A DNA stretch of 64,000 nt from assembly GCF_001039355.2 (NCBI RefSeq), contig NW_019775303.1, positions 279,664-343,663 on the forward strand, given 5' to 3'. Shown here piece after piece: positions 49,195 through 62,900 of this stretch (positions within the stretch are counted from its first letter, which is position 1; the number at the start of each line of letters is the position of its first letter). The notes beneath the pieces were generated by a model. The model was not told the DNA's origin. It ran no database searches and saw only the letters and a list, made by a program, of their open reading frames with translations. The stretch is from Lingula anatina. Its lineage: Eukaryota; Brachiopoda; Lingulata; Lingulida; Lingulidae. The position numbers and the translations under genes are program-made.

Positions 49195-52100
49195 ATGGCA
49201 GAAGACTCAGACAGAAATCGTATTTTAGCTGATTTTCAGGTAAGAAACTGATGGAACTCTACGATTATCCATTGAATCATGCTGTCGTCGGTTTTTATTC
49301 ATCTACCGAAAAATGATCTTTGGATATATGGGACTCTCTAGCATATAAGATGATAATCATGACTTTACGAAATGGAACATTTTGAATGACTCAGTCTCTC
49401 ACATAGTCATTCGAGAGTAAAAGACTCTATAAAATGTCTGTGCATAAAGTTTGGACGTAAATAGTAAACCGTGTGTGAAGTTCTCATCCCTTCTACTCCA
49501 CATTCTGGTACTTTATCTGATCATTCTGAAATGAATATTTAATTTCAGTAAAGACAAAAGAACACTTTCTCTCTGTCACTGAAAAGTGTGCTGCTGACAA
49601 AATGAGATCTATTTGATTTAAAAAGAAGCATTGTTTCATTTTCTAAATGTGAAATACACAAATTTCTATGATAGATATTTCACTGCTTGTTTCCTAGCTG
49701 TCTTAGTGTCTATAAAAATTAGTGCTCAGTTATTCAGTCAAATTAAATAACTAATGAAGAACTTTGAGAATTCAGTTATTATATTGATTAGTGAATACAT
49801 AAAACCAATATTAAGAAGGACACACTAAGTTATCCTGTTATGTTTTTATATAACACACCCAGAGAATACAGTTTTGATCTTTTTATTTTTAAGGCATGTA
49901 CAAACATTGAAGACATTGGTGAGTGCATTGCAGTACTGGAACAAAATGAATGGAATCTGCTGGTGAGTTGAATGATTTGGATATTTAAGTTGAGTGGGTA
50001 ACTGCATACTTGAAATGCCTGCTTTTTAGAAGAAATTTAATGATGGTTTATGAACTGGACATTATTCTGTTTATGTTCAACTAATTCTGTACAATATTCC
50101 TTAGCTTTTTTGTATGACACATTACTGTATGTGGACATCACTTGCACCTGCCTTCGTTGTCCATGTGCACTTTCTTTTGACAATTTGATGGGAAGTGATG
50201 ATCAGACACTGTATTGCAGCATAGGTTTTCTCGACCTTGGCTGTGAAGTTGGTTTAAATTTGAAGGAGTTCGAAGCATGTTGCATTAAAATCTCATTTAA
50301 TCTGACTTTTAGAATATCATTGTAGATATTCCCAGTTATTCCCAACTTTTCAGCACAGCTAATGGTATTTTAAAAATATTTTTCCATATAATTAGGGTGC
50401 CATCAACAGTGTCATGGCCCACCTTGGATCCCAGGAACTGCCATCAGAGGCTAGCTATCCACCATTAGAAGTCCAGGGTCAGGGTCTAGGATCACCTGTA
50501 GACAGCCCTCCACCTGATTATCAAGTGTTCCAGCCCCAACCACAAGAGGAGCCAGGCTCTTGTGTATTTAATCCCCATGCTATGACCTCTGATCGTGACA
50601 GCACGCCGCCAACCAGAATGTTAACTTTTAATGTGGAATACAGGGATAGGAATATTCCAGTGGTGCTTCCGGATACAGAAAAAGTTGGTAAGTGTGTTCG
50701 TTTGGTTGTTATAGAGATTATGTTGAAGGGGAAATAAGTCATGCACTGTTTCTTTTGGCCAAACTGACTACTTGTTTGTTTTTACTTGCTGTCTGTAAAG
50801 GACAGTCATGTATTACGGTATAGATGAAATATGTTTCATTCACACATACAGTTGTCACATGATAAGCTATGTGTCCTTTCTTAGACATTACTGAAATGGG
50901 GTTTTGTTTTAGTGAAGGAAGTCTGATGTTCATTCACTTTTTTGTGTTTCAGAGACAATCAAACAGGTACTTCATGGTCAGATAGGGAATATCCCCATAG
51001 AGAAGATGGTTCTTAGAGGATTTCCTAACAAACATGCTGAAGATTATGTGAGTTTTTGAAATTTGTCTATGTTCGACATTTCATGACAGTTTGGGCTTTT
51101 TCAGGGTGTAATCAGCTTATGTTAATAGTTTTCCTGTTATTGTAGCTTTGTACTTGAAACTGCCTGCCAATGCTTAATAATAAAACGTAAGAACCAAGTT
51201 ATTTACCTTTTGTTAGACCATGCTGAGGCTCCTTAACCTGCCACAAGAGACCACCCTGTACTTGTTGACACCAGGATTGTATTCTCATATGGGAGACACA
51301 AACAACTCTCAGTCAGCTGAGAGGTAAGTGATCATTGCTGTCTTTGCAAAGTGCATAGCACAGGAAAATGACAACACCAGTTTGGTGCATCTTGTTCTAT
51401 GTGAACCATTTAACTCTCATGTTCAGGACACCTTAAAAGAAATAAAAACTTTTCCCTACATACATTTAAATATATACTGTCATGTTGCTTAGAAGTAAAA
51501 GTCAGTTTAATTTTGTTTAATGCCATTCAAAAGCACCTTAAATTATTTATTTTTCAGCTCAAATATTTTGGAAAGGTTATCACAAAATTTCACATTAAAC
51601 ATAAGATTCAGAGACAAGGATACCACTTATAAGCTTAATTTCCCTGGCAGTAGGACAGTGAAAGAGGTTAGTAAATTAGCTGTTTAGCTGGCAGTTTCAC
51701 CAGTGATAGTCTTTTACACATACTTTATAAATATTTAATAGGTGACTTGTGTTTTGGTATGTGTAATGCCTATTATTGATCTTTTGTTTTTAACCTTTAA
51801 CATAAATAGTTGAATTAGTGAAATGTTTGAAAGAAAAAAGCTTACTTAAGTAAGCATCAGCATGTTTTGTATGACACCTTTAAAACTTGTTATTTGCTAT
51901 TTCAGGTTAAGAATGATGTAGGTGATGTAATAGATGTCCCAGTAAGACTTCAGAAGTGGACAGGATGGCCAGACTCTGCCAGTGATGAAACTGTAAGTAA
52001 AATATCAATCTGTAAATCAACTTATTACTAATATATGTACAGAGTTTAAGCTTCAAGAGTATGCAAATTTTGAATAACTACCCAATGCAAATTGGGATAG

Positions 52101-55100
52101 CCCTTCATTTGTTAGTTGACATATTTATACTGCCTTCTGTATAAAGCATTGGTTCCTGTTTACCTGAAAAAGATTATACCATTTAATCTTCATTTTTCTT
52201 GACAGATGACATTAGCTGGTTGTGGTGTAGGTTTCCCATGTCATAATTTAGAAGTGTCTAGAACCCAGAGAGAACCTGCAAGATTGCGGCATCTGCCAAT
52301 GGTAAGTCTTAACAGAACATACTGCTGCATGAGATGATGAGATGGTCTCATAAAAAGTGAATGTAATTCACCTATTAGATACACTTCTTCAGGAATAAAA
52401 ATGACTGATTTTATCATTCTAAACTTTCAAACGGCTCCCCACATTTATCACAACTTTACTTCTTTAAAGTTTTGGTTGTTGTCCTTTTATAAGTTTCAGC
52501 CTCTACTGTTCAGCAGGTGTGACATAGATTCCTTTAAATTTATTTTGCGCCTTGTCAGGATGTAGCAATGGATGTCGGTAGCAGTGAAGATGATTTTGAA
52601 GATGCTCACGAGTCCCTACCAATGGATGATGATGACATTTATGATGAAGATGTACCAATGTCTAGGAAACTGGTGCCTTTAAGTAAGTGCCATATTGAAA
52701 CGAGGTATCACCTGTTGGGATTTTTAATATTTTCTCTTTATGGCTTAAAGTGTTTAAAAGCGTTTGTTTGTTGCAAAAGAGACATGTTCATAGAATGCTG
52801 GTAAAAAAATCCAATTTCAATCATTTTTGCTTGTTATGAAGCATCAAGCACCGCTCTCATTGGAGTGACAGAGAGAGATGTAAACCGTACAACCCTTTCT
52901 CCATCTAAACCAAACCCAGTTAATAATTGATGAGGTTTTATGCAAACAGCAGCACATATGACATTGTCCTGTATTTAATTGTGATATCTTTTTCTTTCAG
53001 TGCCAGATGATGTAGGTGATGAAGTTGCAGCATTAGAACACTTTAGCAGAGTATTTGCAGAAAGGTAATGTAACCTTATGTAACCTTATGTTCTTGTTAG
53101 ATATTCTTCAGATAGTAATTGTTTTTATATATGAAGAGGACATAGTTTTTCGGGAGGGGGGGGGGGGAGTTTTTAAAGTGCAATTTTTCATCCGCCTATG
53201 TATCAAGATCAAAATTTTATCTAAATTTAAATATGCCAGAAATTAATCAAATTTCTAGGTTTTGGTTTAACCATGGTACTCATTTAAGAAATGTAGTACA
53301 AGACATGATGATATGATGTATCTTTTTGTGTTTCAGATATGGAGATATACATCCTGTATTTTTCATAGGGAAATTAGAAGATGCAATAAAGGAGGCTTTA
53401 GCTTGTAAGGCAAAAGATGTAAGTCATGCATTAATGTGAAATAAATATGAAATGTTGTGATGATATGAAAAATTATCTGAATGCACTGACAATTAAAAAG
53501 ACTAATTGTTTTCAATAATGGAACCCCATAATTCTTTCTGTTTGCTATAGTGAGAGGAAGCTTAAACTCTGTTGTTGCTGTAATATATTTGGGATAAGCC
53601 AAAAAGCCATTTTCATCATAATTTAATCCTTTTGTTATATTAAAGGAAGTAGAATTGTTTAAAGTTCTTAAATTAATTCTTTGATATTTAAAATGCTTTT
53701 TTGTTTGAATTTGGATAATGTTATAACACAATTCCGTACTTGCAATGCTGAGATGCATGTAAAGAACAATTTTATAAATTGAATTATTTGTCAGTTCTTA
53801 ATGTTTTCAGAGAAAGCTTCTGGCTATTTACCTTCACCATGACAGCAGTATTCTGGCAAATGTTTTCTGCTCCCAGATTTTGTGTTCAGAGAGTGTGGTC
53901 AGCTTTTTAAGTAATAACTTTATTACCTGGGCTTGGGATTTAACATCGGAGGCCAATAAAGCAAAGTAAATGTTTTTATCTTTAAATATGTGATTCTTAA
54001 TCATCCATGATGTACCATATAGCTAGAAATCAAGTTATCAAATTCATGTCTCAATTTTGCAGGTATTAAAAATACCTTTCATTGAAATGCAGTCTGTAAT
54101 GTAAGCCACTGGTCCTGTACCCACAGCCGATAAAATTTTGTTTAGAGTAGTAGATTTTTCAGAATGTGTGAATTTAGTGTTTTGACATGGCCATAAATGT
54201 TTCTGTATAAGTTTTCAAAAGAACTTTCAATTTGATTTAAATTTTTTTTCTGAAATTTAGCTGTTACCTGATGATTCTAAATAAGATGAAGTTATTGTTT
54301 GAGAAATCAAAGTTGTATTTTTACTAATATCAGTTCAATAGGGGAGAATGTCCAGTCTTATTGAGATTTTTAAACAGTAAATCCTGATTTAGACCAGCAG
54401 ATTTTAGGAAAAAGGTGGTCTGAATAGTCGGTAGGTGAAAAGTATATGGCACAAAATGGAAATGGCAGACTGCAAATATTCCACTTGGGTGTAAAATAGT
54501 TACTTATTGCCATGGACTTTTTAACTTGCAACTTCGAGTATGTAGTTGGGTACCTCTGGCTGTAATTTTTTTCCATATTATTGTAGGTGTTTAACCATGT
54601 GCACAAGGGAGTTTGGCAGCATGGCTGCACAGACTGTACGGGATTTCAAGACAGATAATTTGCCACTTTTATTACTTATTACAAGAACACGATCAACAAA
54701 TGAAGTAGTAAATGTAATACAAGGTAAGTCTTGTTCTGAAGGTAGCAATATTCAGTATTTGTCTGTGGGCAGAGGGGAGATCATGGCATTTGGGTATCCC
54801 TTTGTTATCAGCAGCCTTCATTCTTCATGTTACTGATATAGAATTTATTGAGGAATATATTTGATGTTACATAACCTTTGAATATTGATTAGAAATTTAT
54901 TGAATTTTGTGTCTTTTTGAAAGATGTAAATCTGTTTCAGGGATAGCTTCACTAGATGAACTAATGACTAATCTCATAAACGCTGTAGATGTCTTCACAG
55001 AGCAACAGAGGGCAGATGTTTTAGAGGAGGTCAGTAAGTTGGTTTTTATAAAGATGTAAATTCTGTTTTAGTCCTCATAAAAATAATAATAATATTTTAA

Positions 55101-56623
55101 TATTAATAAAATTTTTAAAAAACAATACAACTCGCAAAAAAATAACAGTAGGTATCTTAATGCATGTGAACATGTTTGCAGGAAGAAAGAGATGCCCGAG
55201 AAAGAGTGAAATTTGAGCAGGACAAGGCATATGAAGAATCTTTAGCTGCTGATAGAGCAAAAGTAAGGAATGTACTTACAGAAAACTTAATTTATACAGC
55301 CATGGGCTTTGATATCATTCAGAAGTGTCAGTAGCCAGTGTTCTATTTATCAATAACATTTTGAGTAGAGAATCTCTCACTATTTGTCAAATAACCTGAA
55401 AAAAAATTGAGAAACGAAAAAGTTACTCTTGCTGGGGGAATGCTAGTTTTAATACAAGTTAACATATTTATAACATCTTTGTAAACAGATTTTGATTATC
55501 ACTAGCAACCAATTTTTAACATGGGGTACCTTTTTTGAAAATACATTGTAATTTTAGGAGGAATCTAAAAGGCTAGAGCAAGAAAAAAGATTTCAAGAAG
55601 AAACAGAGAAGGAAAAGAAAAAGTTGGAAGAAAGATTACAAAGAGAGCAGGAAGAGGCTGAAAAAGAGGTATCAGTTTGGCTTTAAGTGAAACCATTACA
55701 GTCATTTTACAAAATATTTTAAAAATGAACCATTTATCTGAATGATTGATTAAAAAAAACAGGGTCTTCATATTGTGTTTTTTGTAGTTTAGTAGACATC
55801 CTATGGATCAAAGGCGTTCCATTACAACATGTATACATGTATTATCTCTGTCGACGTATATTCTGTAGTCCACCCATTGTCCCCTGAAAACCTCTGTTTA
55901 AAGATGTATTGCATTATCACCATGTTGTATGCAGGCATTATGCATGTTGTTTGCTCAAAAACTGTATTTTATGATTCTTTAGGCTATCCAACAATCTTTA
56001 GCAGACCAGCTACCAGATGAACCTCCAGCTGATAGCAAAGAACCAATCAGTATACTAAGAATCAGAATACCTGGTGGGGAGTTTATTACAAGGAGATTTC
56101 TTGCCAAGCACCCCTTACAGATTCTATTGAACTTTATTACATCCAAGGGCTACCATATGGAAGAATACAAGGTGCTAACAACGTATCCAAGGAGAGATGT
56201 AAGTAATTTTAAAATTGTCCTCTTAACATGTTCAGTTAATGTAATTTAAACTAGTAAAGTTTTCTTTACTCTTTCTTTCTTTTACAGGAGTGGGTTGAAT
56301 TAATTGAAGTCTTAACATTTTTTCAAGTTGATTTTTAAAAAATGAAAGTGGAATAAGAAAGACATTTCTGTTCATAGGTGACAGATGTTTAGAGAGGAAG
56401 CATAAGTCTTTGAAGTCAGGTAGTATGGCTGTGGTTTATTTATATGGATTTCCATTGTACAAGGAAGTGGACCTGATGGTCTTTTTTATTAAAAAAAGTG
56501 TATCTGGAACATGCGTTTCTTTATTTTCTTCAGATATCAACACAAGATCCAGAGAAGTCCTTAGAGGAACTCAAACTTTTCCCACAAGAAACATTAATGT
56601 TAGAGGAAAAGACAGTGGAATAA
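49195..56623 (+). CDS. FAF1: FAS-associated factor 1 (UBA-UAS-UBX protein), complete
   Basis: Eighteen exons: 49195-49239, 49894-49962, 50396-50687, 50953-51047, 51217-51323, 51558-51666, 51906-51992, 52206-52301, 52559-52682, 53001-53064, 53337-53418, 53811-53965, 54587-54723, 54941-55029, 55182-55262, 55558-55668, 55983-56198, 56534-56623. All introns are GT-AG and all phases fit, giving 2049 bases and 682 residues (human about 650). Domains: UBA 1-47 (ILADFQACTNIEDIGE), ubiquitin-like 1 about 113-190, ubiquitin-like 2 about 212-287, an acidic linker 301-341 with an FFAT-like DDFEDAHE at 311-318, UAS thioredoxin-like about 345-500 (RYGDIHPVFFIG), charged coiled coil 518-590, UBX about 603-682 ending LFPQETLMLEEK. 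It is a p97/VCP cofactor that brings ubiquitinated clients to the segregase in ERAD and related pathways. The p97-contact loop reads Tyr-Pro-Arg (649-651) rather than Phe-Pro-Arg. It is head-to-head with the INK4-like genes. Confidence 0.97.
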
Positions 56624-59600
56624 CATTGCCCAGTGACCATGTTACTGTGATAGGTTTTGATCCAAGTGTCATAAAAGGCAAAACAGGTGCTATTTGGCGC
56701 ACATACTGTGGATAGAAATTCTCTTAAAGTGACAAAATGGTCTAGTCTGGACCCTGGTATAATACTGAAGATGCATTATATGTACTGTATAGTCCAAATA
56801 CACTTGACTCTGTACTCTAGCAGATAATATTTATTACTATTGCCTGATGCTCTTGCTGTCTTGACTGTTTTCTTATTTGGTCAATGGTAAATTTTTTAAT
56901 GGAAAATTAAAGAAAAAAAATATTGCTTTTTATTTTAAATATACAATTTATATAACATGAAATTGTGAAAAATATAATCAGTTCAGTGACAGCAGAATTC
57001 CACTTTTAACAGAAAACATGTAAAAGAAAAGTCAGCTTTCACAAATGTTGCCTTGTAAACAGAGAAATAAAATTTATGATGCTGACAGTGTTTTGATACG
57101 ATTTATAGCAACTAAAAAAGGATTGCCATGATTGCAACTGGTAGATTTTGATGATCTTTGACAGGAGTCGAAACTTGAACATAACAGCTTCTGAGCCCAA
57201 ATAATTGGTGTTCTTCTGTAGCAAAGGTTGTAGTTTATTTATTTGAGCTGTCTCATCTCTGCTCAAGGGCTCAGTAAATTTTCAGTGGGACCATTATCAA
57301 GTAATAAAAGGCAGGAACACTTGAATTTTGAAAATTCCCCATTCACAAATTAATGAAAAGGAAAGGTAGAAAGGTTAACTTGAATAGAACAGCTTATATT
57401 TCATTATAAGTGAAAAATGGTAATAGTGATCACATTCACCCACAAGGTGGTAATAGTAGAGCATGTCTCTGTGTTAAAAATTCACAATGATTCTTGTACA
57501 CAGTATCATCTTAATTTTGTTTATCCCATTTTAACCTTGATTAATCCTTATATCATTCATAACTTTTAATTTTGTTACAACTATACTGTTTTTTGTTTGG
57601 AATTTGAATGCCCTTCCCTTTTGTATTGTTGATACTTTTGGCCGCAAATTACTATTTTGTGTACTTGATATGCCAATAGTTATTCTTTTCTATAGAAACC
57701 ACTGACAGTGCAATATCTACCACTAACAGTATACTTGTACTAAAACTTTATATTACGCCTAAATAGCAATTTAAGGAAGACTGCAGTAAAATGAGATGTT
57801 GGTGATCACTTTGCACTTGTTCATCCTGCAATTCCAAGTTTTTGACTCGATTTGTACCAGCATAGAAATAGTTGTTGAAGGTACAGGTATGCCATTTTTA
57901 ACTCCATGTGTTCTGTATTTATTTTCCCTGCCTACAAAAGGTATTCATCTCTGAGCATCAAGAAACAATTACAAGCCAATAGAATTTTACCCATAGTGTG
58001 TGACGTACATATTTAAAAAATGCTATTTGACAGAAGTTGTTAAGTATCTGATCCTCGAGGTGAATCACATCTGTGCTCACGGAATTAAATCAGGTCAACG
58101 TAGATGTACCCTAAATTGTAATATACAGTTAATATTATAGTATTCAGTTTTCTAGATACTGCAGGTTCATGGTATTCTTCAACTGAGATATACCAGAAAG
58201 CCACTCACCACTGCGACTTTATAAGAGTTACTGCAAGGGTTGGATTGTTTAATACACAAGGGCCCTTTAAAAATAAATGTTGTTTCTGTTATAGAAAATT
58301 CTGGTGTTACAATTGCGATTATTGTATTTATGTGAACTATGAATAAAAGCTGGATTGGCTTTATGATTGAACTTTTTTTTTGCTGAATTATCTATTCTTT
58401 GTTGATATTTTCTATGATATTCAAAATACAGAGACAATTTCTGAACTACTGCAAGTGATGTGAAGTAACCTGGTATGGTATACTCTTTGAAAAGATTTTA
58501 ATCAAGTTGTGATATCATTTTATTTTCATTTTAAACCATTTTTTCTACCAGTTTTAAGACATCCCAAATCATAAAAAAATCTTTTGTGCCATTTGTTTTT
58601 GTGTACACGTAGATCATCTGGTGTGTGTTCCTTTTTTTTTTTTAAGAGAAAATATATAGAATGTAACTTGAAGTACTACAAAAGTTGATAATATGTTATA
58701 GTAACACTAGCAATAACAGAAAAACAGAGCACACTGTAAAACTCAGTGTCACAGGAATACATATTTACAGAAACAAATCTGGTATTTCCACAAGTATTTG
58801 ATATTTTTTGGATTTATTCTCATATTTTCAGATGACAGACTTCTGCTAATGATGGAAAGATTATTGTAATTGATCAAATTCATGTAAAATCATACAAGGT
58901 TGTCACACATATAAGAAAAGAGTATTACGCATTACTTAATTTCTTTGATACTGTAGAAATTAATAATCAATTGATTATTACACTGCAGCTATAAGCAGTG
59001 GCTTTGTATTGTCCATTTTTTAAAGGTTTTAACAAAATAATTTTGTTAAAACAAAATAACCTGTTTGTAAATACCTTTGTGCTAATGAGTCTTCAAATTA
59101 TATTAACAAAAAGTGCTAATGACAATTTTGAGCAAGTTCTTTATCACAAATATTGGAATATCATAGTTCTTTTAAAAAGCAAAGATGTTACTAGGACAAT
59201 GTTTTGGTAAGTAGGTGCCCTTCAAAATGCTATAAAAACATTTAACAAACTGAACAGAAAAATAGCACATAAAATGACTGCTAAGATTTCCTTGTGGAGT
59301 ATCTGTATCAGATTAATTCCGCATCAACATAAGGGGTCTTTTGGAAATGATTACCATTAATTATGTCACATTTAAAACTCCATTAGTTAAACAATAATAA
59401 AATTAAAGTTCACACACCAAGGCTATAAGTATGGTAGTGTGAGGTAGACAAAATGTTTCCTTTAATCTGGAAACTGCATTTGTGTACAGTATTTTAGTGA
59501 GTGAATAAGGTGAATTAGACATTGTGCATGAAAAGAAAAGTATGCTATCAAAATTCATGCCAATGGTTATGCTTTTCATATTTCATATTTTTCCATTTAA

Positions 59601-59915
59601 AGGGAAAATCTCTAAATTTATTGTATCTATGTTTCAAAAATATAAAGAACTGGCATTCAAAATATTTGCAATATACATGATTCAAATTCACATGAAATAT
59701 TTCAATTGCTGCCTTTTTATAAGTAATATTGAAAAAAGTTTCACAGGGTGCAATTTTTTCTACAGGCTAGAAATAACATTCATGTATAAGTAGAAATTTT
59801 GAAATATTTAAGCTTTAAAGTTTAAAATTCCCTACCCCTCTTTAGCATAAGTACAATAAGATATATATATATAAATCTATTATTAAAAAATTAAAAAAAA
59901 ATAGAGTAAACTGCC
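56624..59915. other. FAF1 3' region and convergent intergenic space
   Basis: AT-rich sequence between the FAF1 stop and the methyltransferase stop. Several AATAAA words occur on the plus strand. No coding exon was recognised, and the open frames here are K/I/F-rich noise. Confidence 0.5.
58342..58347 (+). terminator. Candidate polyadenylation signal for FAF1
   Basis: AATAAA within tgaataaaagctgg. Earlier candidates exist near 57.06 and 58.27 kb, so the true 3' end is undetermined. Confidence 0.3.
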
Positions 59916-62900
59916 CTACACTTTATCTGCAGTAACATTGCATCCTCCCAAGTGACCTCCACCAAACAATTTGCGAACAACACAGAAAAAATACTCTTGT
60001 TCAGCGTAGACCTCCTCATTATGGACCCTCACATGACGTGTTTTGTTTGCCACATACTCTTCATGTCGACTTTTCACAAAATCTGTCCATTTTTCTGTCT
60101 CATCAACAAACTGAAATATGCAGGAAATGGTTTATATAAGAGAGGACATAAATGAATACATCAGTGGTGAAACTGGCGAGTGCTTTGGTAATTTTCTTGT
60201 TCTGCTCAATATGAATAAGAAATAAAAATGTTCCCATATAAATTAGAACAAGTTATTATAACTTTCTTTGATAAGTTATTTTAATCATTTATTTTATTTA
60301 AAAATATTGAATTCGGAATTACTCTGTCCATCAAACTTAACCATAATGATAAAGTACATAGTGTTTGCTTTAAGGGCAAGCAATGTCTTTGAAATACACA
60401 TTAAAATGATACAAAAAACTTGGTTCATTTGTTACTTTTATGTGTTTGAATCCAGCACTTTCCAAGAGACTGATGTATCTTTCCTTGGACGGTATATCAG
60501 AAGCATAGACAGCTGAAGACAGTTTTTCTATTTCTGCTGAATCAAAAGGTTGGGACTCAAAAAAGTCGGCAGCAAACCTGTGCAAAATTAATAACATGAA
60601 AATAATAAAACAATGCTGAGTGTTTTGATACTGCAATGTTTTAAACCTAAATGAACTGTTCAGTCTGCACTTGATCTTCATGCATGTTCAAATGGGAACT
60701 TAGTGTATTTATTAATTATCTTGTACTAAAACTTGACTTACATCTTCCCTCCTTTTTTCAGGTGATACCAGCAATTTTCAAATAATTTTTCTTTGTCTGG
60801 AATGTGTAAGTAAGTTAGCCAGCTCACAATCAGGTCAAAGCTTTCGGACCCTGTAAAAATTAGAAGACATAAGTAGTATCTTTAGAGGAATCATGAGTGA
60901 TAGCCCAGTGATAAATTCATGACTTTGCATAAAATCAAACAAGATTTTGAGTAATTTGGAGTACAGTGGGGTCAAGAATAATGGCAGACTAGTGATTGCA
61001 TTGAGCCACTGAAAAAAAAAACAGACAATTTATCCTCAGATATTTTTTGGGTCGTTTCCTATTGCAACTTATATGTATCTTTCCAGGACCACATTGATGG
61101 TGCACAGAGTTTCACTCTTATTGCTGAAAAGTTTTAACTTTTAAAACCCCACCTCAGGAAGATTTTCACTTTTTTACAGCCAAGAAATGCAGGAATTATA
61201 AGAAATATCATTTAACTACTTTTCATTTTGCAAGACAAAACTTCAGATATTTTACCATAATCTGCTTGTAGAAAATCTCCACAGACATGAGTTATATTGT
61301 CCTGCAGGTTGCACCTCTTGGTCAAGTCTGTAGCCACTGTATTAAGATCTTCTTGTAGTTCTACAGCTGTGATGTGGCATCCTGTCTTCTGAGCAATATA
61401 CCTGGCTGGGCCTCCTATGCCAGAACCTATGTCCAAAATGCGGAATGAAGAGCTTTGAATAAAAAAAATTGGAAGCCATTAGTGGGTGAAGAAATGACAA
61501 AAATATTGAAACTATAGAGTGTACTCAAGAGATATAAATATAAAAATAAGAACTGTTAAGATACAATTGCTGACATTAAAAATTGACAAGTTCATATTTC
61601 ACAGACACTAGCTCAAAATCCAACTGAACAGGGACCATTTAGAATAGATGATCTGAGTACCAACTGATCCGCCGAATAAATATGGCCAACCCCACTTCAA
61701 AAGCGATGCCGCAGATTCCCAATGGTCTCCCCACCTCCACACAGGCCATTAAATGGATTACATCTCAGCTCTGAGGTTTAATTGCTAGGCCCCTGCAGCA
61801 CCGGTGTGTGTAGAGGGGGGAGACCATCAAAGAATTGGCAGCATCGCTTTTGAAGTGAGGTTGTCCATATTTAGTCGGCAGATCAGTTAGTACTTAGATC
61901 GTCTATTCTGAATGGCCCCACTAGCTACAAGCCAACTTTCTCTTGAATCAACCAATACATGTAATTAACAAAACCAGTTTATACCTTCTATTCAACTCTT
62001 TTCACAGTATCACAATTATAGCCAGGTAATATTGAAGTTTTTATGTGATTTCAGGTTTGAAGATTAAACAAAATCACAAAAAAATTTGCATATCACCACC
62101 TGCAGTCTTCCACAACTTACTTTATCTTGAGGTCATCTATAGCCTCCTGTACTGCCTGAGTGCCAAAATAGTGGTACTGATCTACTCTACTCAGGTCTTC
62201 AACTTTCAGTTGGTCTGTTAAACCATATCCAAGCTAAAATTATGAGATTAACATTCGATCACCGAGCACTACTGCCTTTTACTGCATGCTTCTATACAAA
62301 TCAATAATCACAATTACAGGTAAGACATGTTTCTTAATTAGTTAATAAAAAGTCACATTTAAGTTTTCAAGAAGACAAAAATCTAACTTCTCATATACTG
62401 TAAATTGTAAGCATAAAATTAGATTAAATAATTTTAATCAGATCAAAATCAATAAATCATGACACAAATATTATGACAGTAATCTATCATCCCATGTTCT
62501 GATAACCAACAGTAAAACATTTCAACAACACAGATACCGGTTATACTACTGCATATGACCCTCTGCTAAAACATGCCTGGACATATACACAGGAACATGC
62601 CTTTTTTACCAGTTATTTCCCCTTGTCTCTTTTAAGAGACAAGGGGAAATAACTGGTAAAAAAGGCATGTTCCTTTGGTTGAAATTATACACAATGTTTC
62701 TGTTGAACCAGAAGTGCAGCAGATCTTTTAAGAGACAAGGGGAAATAACTGGTAAAAAAGGCATGTTCCTGTGTATATGTCCAGGCATGTTTTAGCAGAG
62801 GGTCATATGCAGTAGTATAACCGGTATCTGTTTTATGAAAGATTAAAATCTTTCATAAAACAGATTGTTTTAGCTTTGAAAAGATACATTAAAGAGATGA

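Noticed and set aside
50414-50742. Open frames on both strands over FAF1 exon 3
   Set aside because: The plus frame is FAF1 exon 3 reading past its donor into the intron; the minus frame is its shadow.
62606-62788. 60-codon minus frame with an internally repeated peptide
   Set aside because: It is produced by the intronic palindrome being read through both arms; not a gene.
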